Positions 1 to 10,712 of a stretch of 64,000 bases of DNA are shown here, one piece after another. The DNA is from Pleurotus ostreatus/Saccharomyces cerevisiae fusant (lineage: Eukaryota > Opisthokonta). Position numbers and translations under genes: made by a program. The notes beneath the pieces are model-generated. The model worked only from the letters and a program-made list of their open reading frames with translations, did not search any database and was not told where the DNA came from. Position 1 is the stretch's first letter. Each line of letters opens with the position of its first letter. The stretch covers positions 40,849 to 104,848 of the forward strand of contig JAMQCK010000066.1 in the NCBI GenBank assembly GCA_024196135.1, written 5' to 3'.

Positions 1-2
1 CA

Positions 3-1464
3 AGGAAGCATCCTCGCTTCTACCTGGACTCCAGGACATTTGAGATCAAGGTGAGCGCTCTTTCGGGATCTTTACTTCTTCGAGAGTGTTGACACAACAC
101 CTCAGCTGGACGACGGCACGCTGTATCGCGTCTTCCGTCAAACCTTCGAGACGCACTCGACCGCCTTCGCTGCGCAATACCTCGGCAGTTCTGTCGAGGA
201 TGAGCCCATCGCACTGTCAGGCGTCTCAGCAGAGGACCTGGACCGATTCCTCTCTTTGATATATCCATCGTATGTCGCCTCCGTTCACGATACTCGCCCC
301 CGTACTGACGCACCCGTCATCAGCGAACTCGCCACCTGCGAGCTCTCTACAGCCGACGAATGGCTCTCCGTCCTCCGCCTCGCTCACAAGTGGTCCTTTC
401 CAACCCTTCGCGCTCATGCCATTCGCGAGATCCACCTGACCGGCAGTGCCGTCGACAAGATCGCCGCCGCGCGGGAGTTCGCGGACATTGAGGAGCTCCA
501 AGGATGGCTGCTGCCCGCGTTCAAGGAAGCGTGCTCCGCGCCCCGTTGGCTGCGATTGGCGAGTCTGCAGGACGCAGAGCGCCTGGGTGCGGGTACAATC
601 CTCGCTATCGCTCGAATGAGGGAGGAAGCGCGCGACGCTGAGGGGACATACGACGTCGAGCGGGCGATCGTGGTGGCAGGACTGGCGCCGGATCCGACTC
701 CAGTCAAGAGGACACGTACGGCAACCCAAGCTGATGTTCTGCGGCACATGTTCTCTGGTCGGCCGGCGAACCTCACTGATGTGACAGTCGGCGAGGCCTC
801 CTTGAGTGCGAGCGCCAGAGAGCCTCTGACCCTCGTTTCTACCGCGCCCGCATCCTCTCCTCGTATGCCGCCACACCACGAGGACGTGTCATGGCCGCCA
901 CCAATGGCGTTTTGGGATAGGCAGAGTACTCGTCGGGGAGCGCCTGGGCTTTCAGCTGAATCAGTGCCATTCTCGAACCCAACGACAGGCTCGCGTGTGG
1001 TCAATAAGCCCGAGAAGAGGACCGCACCTCCTCCGGCCGCAGAGGCACCTCCCGCTACGACGCGTGCAGCGCGGCCTCCCTCCTCCTTTGAGGCATGGTT
1101 AAATCCATCGGCTGGTGCCTCTCTACTACGTTCTGCGGCGCCGCGATCACTGGGCACCACACAGGCGATGGCGGTGTCCCTTGAAGAGGCAGAAATGTTC
1201 TCGCCCCCCGTTGGATCCGCTTTCTTGTCGCACTCCGTTGAACCACCCGCTTCCCTGTCTACTCCAGTTTTCAGTGCAACGCGGGAGCCATCTCCTCACC
1301 TTTTGAGTAAAGGTCAAAAGAAGAAGTTACACAAGAAGATGAGGATGATGGAAAAGGTAGAGGCGAATGTGGATAAGGCGCATGCGAAGGGGCGGCGGCG
1401 AAAGAGGCACCGAGTCAGGAGGAAGAAGAGAGGCAGGGAGGGATGGAGAAGGAGCAGTCTTTGA
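3..1464 (+). CDS. BTB/POZ-domain protein, 5' end cut by window edge
   Basis: Reading enters the window in frame at base 3. Exons are 3-50, 106-269 and 324-1464, joined by 55- and 54-nt introns with clean GT/AG ends; the sum is 451 codons. The first 150 residues resemble the basidiomycete BTB type: FYLDSRTFEI, then a HSTAF segment, a DLDRFLSLIYP helix and the ELSTADEWLSVLRLAHKW helix. A helical region follows (residues about 100-190), then a Ser/Pro-rich disordered tail ending in a Lys/Arg-rich stretch. BTB folds mediate dimerisation and often recruit substrates to cullin-3 ligases; that role here is inference. The gene at 5889-7764 is a paralog. A second open stretch in another frame (1443-1730) could be reached by an unseen 3' intron, so the C-terminus is not certain. 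Confidence 0.8.
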
Positions 1465-2130
1465 CGGAGGATGCACAGACGCAAATCACGAACGGGCCGC
1501 GATTGAATACGGTCGAAATCATAGATGCTGGTAGCTCAGAGTCCCATACTGGTCATGGCGCATCACAGAAATGCGAATCGGTGCTGATATCTACCCCAGT
1601 AACAGGGCATGGCGCAAGCAATGGTGCAGTTTTTCGACCTCCTGAGGCTATTGAAGAGACGGACCGCGAGTCTAAGGAGGACGATGTGGGGGAGGCCGAA
1701 CAAGGGGAGCGGGCGGAAAAGGCTGACTGAGGACCGATTGGGGTAGACTTCCGTTGAGAGTCTGTCTGTATAGTGGAGCGCGTCGAACGTTGCTCTTAGC
1801 GCGCGGAGGAAGACATCTCGAGATTGCATGTTATATTCGTTGGATTAGATGTAAAGGATACGATACGTGCTTAGTGTTTACTTGGCTGTACACCGCCGTC
1901 AAGCAGCGCAGATCACACATGCTGTGAACTTGATCAGAAGGGCGGCTTGAGCAAAGAACAATCTGGTCTTGCAGCTTCTTCGACTCGTTCCGCCTTGCTG
2001 TGCATATAGATACTCAGACCTGGTAAGTTCAAGGCTCAGACGTCAGCGTAGCTCTCAACGAATCTCAGCTCCGAAGCACGGAACGAACAGTACCTCTTGG
2101 GGGTGAAGAGGACGGCTTGAATCGCAACGG
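1465..2130. other. intergenic region between convergent genes
   Basis: It lies between the 3' ends of the BTB gene and the small minus-strand gene. Bases 1443-1730 are open on the plus strand with a Glu/Ser-rich translation and may be a missed last exon of the BTB gene. I see no other gene. Confidence 0.4.
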
Positions 2131-2691
2131 CTATACCGAACCGCTGCGCTTCTCCGAACCTGCTTTGGCGGAGTCCTCACCTGTCAGATATCGTCAATCG
2201 GGCGACATAAGCAATGACCACACCCACTCACCCTCCGCCCTAGGTTTCTTCGCTGGATGATCTGTGGGGCTTTGAGTGCAAGTGCAATCGGGTGCAGGGC
2301 GCTTGCCCCTCCTCTTCTGATATGGTGTCAGAGATTGGCGTAAACAGACTGAAGCTTAGCCACTCACAAACCGGTCCTCAAAGTGAATCTTAGCCTGGAA
2401 GGCTTCCTGGGCTTTGCGCTTCTCCTCTTCTTCCTGAAGCTCGAGTCAGCGACACTACACATCAGCGAACACTGCAACTGAACTCACCCTCCGACTTCTC
2501 TGTATCCGCTCCAAGAACGAGCCGTCATTCGAGAAGACGTTGACTGGCTTGGACTTTTTCGCGGCCGGCTTCATGGGCGCGACAGGAACGCCGATGGGAT
2601 ACGGGTAGGTGTAAGCGGGATAGGGTACAGGCGAAGTCGACTGGGAGAAGGAGGCGGGCGAAGAGGATGTGGCGGTAGTTGCGCGCGACAT
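2131..2691 (-). CDS. small basic conserved protein, unknown function
   Basis: Four exons on the minus strand: 2691-2488, 2433-2368, 2316-2232 and 2180-2131, with introns of about 50 nt in consistent phase. The predicted product is about 120 residues. It starts with a Ser/Pro/Tyr-rich segment, followed by an FSNDGSFLERIQR motif, a charged EEEEKRKAQEAF helix and a FEDRFKRRGKRP basic motif, which suggests a nuclear or RNA-associated protein. I do not recognise the family by name. Bases 2692-2908 separate its start from that of NOP12, so the two genes are divergent and may share a promoter; that is inference. Confidence 0.65.
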
Positions 2692-2908
2692 AGCAGCGAG
2701 TAGATGGAGGTGGTGGGAGATGGCTGGAGAGTGCGAAGGCAGGCGATGTTGGTGGTTCGGGACAAGAAGAACGACTCCGACCTGCGACGGAACGACCACC
2801 CCGCTGGTGGCTGTGCAAATTCGACCAAAGCGGAAGGAGCGCGATCGGCGGGCGATCGAGAACGTTCGCCCCCGCTTCCTCCCCTCCACCGATTGACCAC
2901 TGCCGACG
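2692..2908. promoter_or_regulatory. probable bidirectional promoter of the small basic gene and NOP12
   Basis: Only 217 bp separate the two divergent start codons. No clear TATA box is visible, which would fit a housekeeping promoter. The regulatory role is inferred from layout alone. Confidence 0.45.
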
Positions 2909-5624
2909 ATGAGCAGCCTATCATCTTTTCTGGTCCCCAAGGGATCCAAGGCCGTAGACTCAGAGCTCGACGCACTGTTCAAGAATGCGGTGCCGGTGAA
3001 GCCTGAGGCGCCTCAGCCATCGAAGACGGATGCATCTACATCGAAGAGGGATTCATCTGCAACAGCGAAGGCCGACAAGGCCAGCGCACACATCTCATCT
3101 GCGGACAAGAAGGCGAAGAAACGCAAGGCCGTGGAACCAGAGCCAGAGCAACCCACACCAAAGCGCTCGAAGAAGGACAAGGCCGAGAAAAAGTCCAAGA
3201 AGCAGGCTACTGTCGATGCCGAGGAGGCTGTCGACGATGACGAACCTACACCCTCTGCACCTACCACCACATCTACACCTGCCGAAGCTGCCGAGGAAGC
3301 AGAGAACGACGCCATGGACGAATCTCCCGACTCGTATACCCCACCCACGCATATATCCGCCACTACCTCCTCGAACCCGAAACACCCCAAAAAGCGCACC
3401 AAGTTCGCGCCGGAAGAGGAGACGCCCGAGATGCGCGATGCACGAACGCTGTTTGTAGGAAATGTGCCCGTCGAGGTGATGGGGAAGAAGGTGCGCAAGC
3501 CTTTACATTCGTCGATCTACCGCGCCTGCACACATCCCGCTGACCTTCATCTCTTCCCCAGCCCCTCATCAAGTCACTTCAACGCCACCTCCTCTCCGCC
3601 GTACCTCACGCTCGCGCCGAGTCGATCCGCTTCCGCAGCGTTCCTGTACCGGTGAAGACGAAGGAGGATGAGGCTAAGGAGAAGGCTGAGAAAGAGCCTG
3701 GCGAGAAGCTCGACCCCAAGGGTACGTCTACTTGTACTCACTATGTCAACTGACACTAACTCGAATCCATCCAGGCAAGCGCGACGCGATCGCAAAAGCC
3801 GCCGCCAAGGGGCGCCAGGACGTCCGTTCCTCCACTAACCACGCCAACACTCGCACCTCTGCCTGGCGCGCAAACCAGAACGACGACGATGAGGCGCCCG
3901 CGCCTGCGAAGACCTACCTCACCCCCGCGGAGAAGAAGAGGATCGCGGCGATTACAGGCGACCTTGGGGAGAAGGCCAACTCCGTCACGGCGTATCTGGT
4001 GTTGGCGCACCCCGCGCCACGACCTGCGAACCTACCGCCGCTGCCCACTGCGGATCCGTACCAGGCGGCGATCCAAATAGCGGCGAAGATGGATGGGGTG
4101 GAGTGGGAGGGAAGGGTTCTGCGCGTCGACCTCGCACGGAGGGATCCCGCGGTGTTGGCCGCCGTCGGTGCTTCTTCTGCTGCCACGGGCACCTCATTGG
4201 CTGCCGACGCACCTGCAGCTGGAGGCGAAGCGACGACGGCGACTACCACTGAGTCCCCAATTGATCTCACCGCCCTCCTTCCCGATCCGAAGCGCACGCT
4301 CTTTGTCGGGAATCTTGATTACGGCGCAAAGGAGGACGATGTTCGGGCGTTCTTTGAGGCGGAGGTTGACAAGCTTGTCAATGAGACGGCAAAAGACAGC
4401 GACGCGGAGGAGGATAGCTCGTCAGAGGCTTCGGAGGACGAGAGTGATGAGGAAGAGGATGAGGAGGATGAGGAAGATGAGGCAGCGGAAGATGAAGATG
4501 AAGACGCTGAAGACGACGAAGAGGACGCGGACAGTGACGAAGAGGATGGCCCAGAAGCTGGGTCAGACGCAGAGGAGACCGAAACGCCCGCCAAATCCTC
4601 GACTCCCACCCATCACGTCGCGCGCGTCCGCATCGTGCGCGATCCTGCTACCGGCGTTGGCAAGGGCTTCGCGTATGTCCAGTTTGTAGTGAGTCGCCCA
4701 AGCCTTCCATCATCGTCGGTCTCATGTTCTAATCCTCCCCTCAGGACCGCACCCCCGTCGACGAGCTCCTCGCCCTCCCCGCCGGCACCCTCAAGTTTGC
4801 CAAGCGCAAGCTCCGCGTGCAGAAGTGCAAGACCGTCCCCGGCGCCAGCACCAAGGTCAAGGCCGATAAGGCACCCAAGGCCGCCGATGGCGACAAGGAC
4901 GGCAAGACCAAGACTCCTGGCCACACCAGCAAGCCCAAGTACGCGCGCTCGCCCGACTCGGGGTGGGGTGCGCGGGCTGGTCCTGGTCCATCGTCTTCCG
5001 CTGCAGGCAAGCATGCCCCGGGTGGCAAGCAGGCGCCGAGGAAGCCTGTTGTTGTGCCGTCGGGCGACCCGACACTCGGTAGTCGACTTGCGGGTCTGCC
5101 CAAGGATGCGCGCAAGGCTGCGAAGGCAGCCGACGCGGCGCGCGTGGCGAGGAGAGCGGCGAAGAAGGCGGCGAAGAAAGGTTAGTTGGGATCTTTGTTG
5201 CTTTCAGCGAGAGTTAGCGGGGCTTGTCTGTCTAGATCAAAATGTCGCCTAATGCTGACTCTCACTTTTAGGCGCACCAGCGGCTCCCAACGCAGATGCT
5301 AACGCAGCGAAGGCCGCCCGGCTCGAGAAGCGTAAAGCTCGCATGGCAATGGGCGGCAAGATGGAAGGCAAGGAGCGTGTCAGAGTACGGAAGGAGAGAG
5401 GTGAGCTGGATTGCCTTCTTTTGAGGGCAGAGGGATCTCCCTCGTGCCCTCATGTCTCTGCGTCGATTGTAGCGAGGACGAGCACTCATCCCTTGTCAGA
5501 TCCTGCCGGAGGCAAGCCCGCCAAGAGGTCCGGCAAGGCAAAGTACAATAAGGGCGGCGGCGGTACGGGCAAGTCGAGTGGGAAGGATAAGAAGCGCGCG
5601 CGGGCGGCAGCTGGGAAAAAGTAG
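2909..5624 (+). CDS. NOP12: Nucleolar RNA-binding protein Nop12 (RBM34 family)
   Basis: Six exons (2909-3490, 3562-3721, 3775-4688, 4745-5180, 5272-5400, 5500-5624) give 781 residues. The N-terminal 170 residues are Lys/Ala/Ser-rich. The first RRM starts at TLFVGNVP near residue 180 and ends at IRFRSV. The second RRM has RNP2 (TLFVGNLDYG) and RNP1 (GKGFAYVQF) separated by an unusual Asp/Glu-rich insertion encoded around 4395-4590. It is followed by the family-typical TLKFAKRKLRVQKCK segment and a Lys-rich tail. Nop12/RBM34 proteins act in the nucleolus in pre-25S rRNA processing and 60S subunit assembly (family knowledge). The two RRMs, their order and the basic tail make the assignment firm; the length exceeds yeast Nop12 mainly through low-complexity segments. 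Confidence 0.9.
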
Positions 5625-5888
5625 GTGGAATGCCGAAGGTCTGTGGGGGGCTTGACGCGTGTCTTGTACTTTGATTCCAGTAACACCCTCGTTCTCTGCG
5701 GCGATGTGGTCGAGCAATGCTCTCCACTTTGACTCAGCATGTTCGAAGAAGTTGTGTATAATTCTACACTCATATCAATTCAATTGCAAAGTGTCGGCCC
5801 GAACCATCTCACAGGAGGCCTTTGTCCATATCCTCGGTCGATAATTACGGTCGCGCTGCGCTACATTGGCACCGGTCACACACGCAAT

Positions 5889-7764
5889 CTACACAGTGCC
5901 GGGATACATTGCTACAGGTTCGGCAGGCGCCACTGCGAGTGCGGAAGATTCCGCTGGAACAGAATCTTGCGCTTGACTGATGGGCTGGGATGCTACGGCG
6001 GACGCAGAGACGGAAGCCATGCTGGAAGGAGGACCTGGAGGGTTGGAGCTGTACGATGTTGCAGAAACCGGCCGTCTGTGTCGAAGAGCGATCTGATGTC
6101 CGCCCGACGACGCTCTCGACGGCTTCGAAACAGCCGTGCTGCTCTGATTATTTTCCGCTTGTCTTGCGACTGATTTCGCTATACGTTCTTGGAAAGTCGG
6201 TTGGCGAGGCTCCGGTCGCTGACTCGGTGCAGGAGCTGCGAGTAATGCAGCGAACCAGGGTGAGCCCTGCAGCGTCGGGGACTTCTTCGTCGCGGGGGAA
6301 GGCATGAAAGGCTTTTGTACGGCTACGGCTGATGGAGCGCATTGAGGCTGCATAGCGCTTGGTGCACCTGGCGACTCGTTGCTAAAGGTCACCGAGCGGG
6401 GGGCAGCAGGCGAGGGCGGCTTGGCGGACTCTGCTTGGTCGATAACAGCGGGAGAGGCGAGTCGAGGCGCTGCAGCTACAGTATCGGAGCCGTCTGTCTT
6501 CTGAGGGCGAGTCGGAGCTTGTTCGACTGTCATGACTGGAACAACTAGCGGAATTGGTGCAGCCAGGTTGACGCTCGAGGTATCTACAGGAGCGGATGGA
6601 GGCGATGCACTTCCAGATCCCTGAGCGCCAAGAGTCGTGGTGGGCTTCGAAACGATACACGGGGACGAGGGAATTTCGAGAGGTGCAGAGGCCGGCGGTT
6701 TGGTCAGAGAGACATGCGCGGGCAGCGCTGATGGCTCCGCACACGTCTCTCTCGATGGTTCAGGCGCCAGTCCTGCCGCGACGATAGCCCGCTCTATAGC
6801 GCATATGCTGCTCTTCTTCGTCGTCTGACGCGCGTCCTCCCTGATTCGCGCAATATGCAAGAGCGTACCCGCTCCCAGACGCTCCGCGTCGTCCACGGTC
6901 GTGGTTTGAAGCCAATCGGAAGCGGTACACGTTTCCGTGAACGCTGGGAGCAGCCACTCCTGCAGTTCGTCGAGGTCGCCGAACTCCCTAGCCGATGCGA
7001 TCCGGTCGACGGCGGTACCGACGAGCTTTATCTCTCGTATGGCACGCGCGCGGAGACCAGAGAAGGACCACTTGTGCGCGAGGCGTAGGACAGAGATCCA
7101 CTCGTCGGCGGTGGAAAGCTCGCAGGTGGCGAGTTCGCTGGCGGGCGGAGGTCAGAGAGAGAAGAAGAACGACTCTGTAAAGCAGCGTACCTCGGATACA
7201 TCAACGAAAGGAACCTGTCGAGATCGACTGAAGACACGCCGGAAAGCTTGATAGGCTCGTCCTCCGAGCAGTCTGCGAGGTACTGCGTGGCGAACGCGAA
7301 AGAATGCTCTTCGAACGATTGGGGAATGTCAGCTTGTGCGAGGGTTGCTGCATATACGACGATGGACGCACCACGAGCTGAATGGTCCTCGAATCCGTGT
7401 AGAAGCGGTTGTGCTTCTTAGTGTTCAAGAGAGCTTGCTTTACGGCTGGTCTCGAGGAAGGGATGGGCGCGGAAGAAGGCTCAAGGCTATCGTTACCCGT
7501 GTTCACCCAGTCGCCGATTTTTGAGGAAGGATTGTCGTCGCCCTGACCGCTGTCAGAAGCCGGATGCGCGGGGACGGGGATGCTGGTGATGGTTCGGCCC
7601 ATGTCGATGTCGTTGATATCTTCATTTTCTAAGGTTTTGGCGCCCCGCTCGTCGAGAGATTCCGTGCTGAGGAAGGAGTTGACACTCGCGGCAGACTGCA
7701 TGCTTGCTAGCGACTGTACGCTGCTGACTGATTCCAGAGAGGGCGAGCGTCTGAGGTCGGCCAT
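5889..7764 (-). CDS. BTB/POZ-domain protein, paralog with shortened BTB core
   Basis: Modelled exons are 7764-7372, 7306-7191 and 7137-5889 (585 residues). The shared blocks with the gene at 3-1464 include FYTDSRT, FATQYL, LSGVS..DLDRFLSLMYP, the ELSTADEW helix and DAERLGAGTLLHIARIREDA. It has an N-terminal extension and a long Ser/Pro/Ala-rich tail. The second intron is at exactly the same site as in the paralog, but the first junction is odd: about 14 residues found in the paralog are missing, and an FEEHS-like stretch now lies inside the modelled first intron (7307-7371). Translation could begin further upstream through an additional exon near 7900-8039. Function as a BTB adaptor is inferred. 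Confidence 0.75.
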
Positions 7765-8284
7765 GGAGGTCGAGAGCAAAGTTGTGGGACGGCGCTTGCT
7801 CGGGTCTCGTATTGCACGCGTACCCCACGCACCCAGCAAAGTTACGACACCCTAGTACGCGGCTCGGCATCTGGCTTCTGGGCTGCGGCATGGTCACTCA
7901 CGTTGGAACGCCAGATTGATGCTTTGGTACGTTCGGATAGGCATATTGCCTGCGCCCGTGCGCGAGTCTCGCGAAGTATGTCTCCAGCGCAGATGGGCGG
8001 GAATCGCGCGAGTACATTGTAGAAGCCAAGAAAGCGCAAAATTACCTTAATCGGGAAGTTATGTCCGGGATCATCAAATCACAACAAGACCACACAAGCT
8101 CCCGACCAACGACGGACGAGACATCCTCCCCTCTCTTCAAGCTACGCCTTTCATCTATAGACGCTCATTCGCTCGCTGCTCTATCGCTTTGATCACACGC
8201 TCCTCGATTTTTTTTTACCAAGATGGTCATTGCCTCTGGGCAATCGGAAGACCTACCAGTACATGCGACGGACCAGTTGTCCTA
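7765..8284. other. intergenic; possible upstream exon of the BTB gene
   Basis: The reading frame of the BTB gene stays open upstream to about 7855, where an acceptor-like CTAG precedes GGTGTC. A GTGAGT donor at about 7905 ends a further open stretch (8039-7906). The BTB protein may therefore have a longer N-terminus. No other gene is seen. Confidence 0.35.
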
Positions 8285-9637
8285 CTATTCCTTGGTTGCT
8301 GCTGCACTAGCATCGCTCGAGCTTCCTTCATGTTCGCTATGGTCACATCCGCTTCTCCTGCGTGAGAGCGCTGCGAAGTGCATCGACTCCAAGAAGCTAC
8401 TTGGACCCCTCATCGTTGCCTTCGTGGCGGCATGCTGTTGCGCTGTCACCGCGACTACGATGAGGGTGGGGTAAATTCCCTGTCGATGGCATGAGCACAG
8501 GATTACAAAAACCATAACGCTACGCCACGCACGGCAATCAAGAACATGGCGTTCGTGAAGACGACGGGCGTGGAAGAGGAGCCCGAGGAGGCGGAAATGT
8601 CGATGGCCAAGTTGATAACCTGGTATAAGAGACGCTTTAGAGAACCAGCATGACGGGAAAAAGGAAGTTATACTTACGGAAATGACGCAGTACACAGCGC
8701 CAGCTTCGAAGAGCAACATAAGAACGCCGCCGATATGCGTGCCAGTGGACATCGGGCTGATGTAGGCGGCAACTTCACGTCGGTAAAACCTGTACGCAGG
8801 CGTCAGTAGGATTTCACGCGGAGGAGAGACCGCTTACCACACGCGCAAGCCGACGAGCGCTGTAGCCACCACGTTCGTGAATAATAGGGGAAGGTTGATG
8901 ATCAGGGTCGAGCGCAAATCGTTGCTCCAGATACGCGAAGGTAGGGATGCGGTCTCGTAAATCACGCCGACTTGAGAAAGCCAGCGTTCAACTCCAAGTA
9001 GAATGAGCGAATAAAGTTCTTACCTGAGCTCACAATCAAACAGAAGGCGAGCAAGCTGTGAACAACGCGCTGGTCGTGCCACAATACCCAAGCCCGCCAC
9101 ACCAGAAGCGCGTCGCTGAGCACGTACTAAGCGAAATAAGCATATGGCCTCCCAACTCGTAGTGCAGAACGCACATTGATGCGGCAGCTCACGACGTGCA
9201 GAACAGCGAGGCGGTAGGCCAATGTCGTCGGATCGGTAGGGAAGAGGTCAATCAGTGGACATTGAGTCACGAATGCAAGCATCCGAGTGAGTATCCCAAT
9301 GGATGATGCGATGAAGGCCAGCGTGACAGCGCTCAGTAGCTTCCAAGCATTGCCTCGTTTGCGACTGGGGAAAACATCAGTATAGCACCCTACGAAAGAG
9401 GGGAAAGAACCATTCACGCCAAAATAGGGACTGCGATTGCGAACAGGGTAGCCTGGACACCTGCTCATCATGATCAACCATCTGGCTCACATACACGAAC
9501 GACTCACCGTACAACGCCAGCGTCACGCAGACCTGCGTAATGATATCTTGCGTCTCGCTGACGGCAGCTCGACCCATAGGCCGGGAGGCTGTCCTCAAGG
9601 ATGGCAACGCCAACGCGGCGAACCACGTCGGAGACAT
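8285..9637 (-). CDS. Basidiomycete-type seven-helix integral membrane protein
   Basis: Eight exons fit in phase: 9637-9508, 9430-9418, 9364-9175, 9126-9024, 8970-8838, 8789-8678, 8619-8533 and 8479-8285, giving 320 residues. Exon 2 is a 13-nt microexon. The translation is strongly hydrophobic with about seven predicted helices, including the family-typical block SDALLVWRAWVLW in the middle and GIYPTLIVVAV after the last helix, then a polar Ser-rich tail. These features match a large uncharacterised membrane family of Agaricomycetes with receptor-like topology; no ligand or role is known to me. The start at 9637 follows two alternative non-ATG in-frame codons, so a further 5' exon cannot be excluded. 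Confidence 0.75.
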
Positions 9638-10712
9638 AACATGCACGAGAAGCGGAACCTGGGGTTTGAGAAAAGCGGGTCAGATAGGCGGGAAGGTCGA
9701 CATATATTAGTCGTGATGCGACTGAATTGCGGATGCTGCGACCTGCAACCAGCGCCCATTAGCATGCCTCTGGAGCTCGCTACTGGCTCGCTGAGAGGAC
9801 TAGCACCCAGCACGTCGTGGGTCGCCGCACGGGACAAGGAAATCTGCGTGCCAAACCCGTTTACGGACACAGCTGATTGACACGAAGGGTCAGGAGCCCA
9901 CTCATATACGCTTGTTTCCGAGGTCGTGTCTGTTGTGCCGTAAGCGACAAGCCGCTCGAGGGTGGAAAGCAGCGCTGGCGATGAGACGCGAAGACGGGCG
10001 CTCGCAAGAAGGTCGGCGGAGGGCACACCGATTTTTAGGCAGGGCTAAGCTTAAGTCGTCTATTCGGGGCGCTAGCGAGCCTGCGACCCTCTGTGCAGAA
10101 GAAAGAGCGGGCTTTCTGAATTTCTTTGCCGAACAGCATCACGAGCGTTGAGGACAAGGGAATTCCCGATTAGGTAGTCCTTGTCCGATGTGACATCACA
10201 TCCTCTGATTGGACCCACAGTACACGATGCACACAAGCAGAGTCAGGTCATGGAAGGCCGAGGGAAGATGTTTGTCGGGACTGTTCGAAGGAAGTCGCTG
10301 ATGCACGCTTGCATGGGGCTGGAGGGGCGACTAGAGGTACCATGGGTTGGCATTTCGAGAGGCTGCGACCGACAACGCTCCGGGAGACAGGCGCGTCGAC
10401 ATCGTCAGAGACAGCGCTGACGTGCAAGCCTGCTCCTGCTCGGTGTGATCGAGACGTACGGGCTATTTCCCACGCTAAGCGCTGACTTCCCCGCGGCGAC
10501 CCCGCCATACTCGTGCCGACATTTCCCCGATGCCCCTCGTTCATGACCTTCACGCTCTCCCTGCAACGCCTTCCTTGACGCATGTTGTGAATCCCTGCCT
10601 GCTTGGTTCTCCCACAAACTATACTTAAAGGATCCTCGGACTGGGCTATCGCAGATAGCGATACGACCAACTTAATCCTTCCCTCGCAAGCTGTAGTCTA
10701 GTCGATCCAGCC
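9638..10712. other. intergenic, about 1.1 kb
   Basis: Short open frames occur on both strands but none has splice context or a recognisable motif. A TATA-like TATACTTAA lies at about 10619, roughly 90 bp before the MFS start. Confidence 0.4.

Noticed and set aside
2455..2982. Minus-strand 175-codon frame starting upstream of 2691
   Set aside because: It overlaps the start of NOP12 and extends through an intron; the spliced model starting at 2691 has better motifs.
8223..8474. Plus-strand 83-codon frame
   Set aside because: Antisense of the last exon of the seven-helix protein, where the GIYPTLIVV motif shows the true strand.
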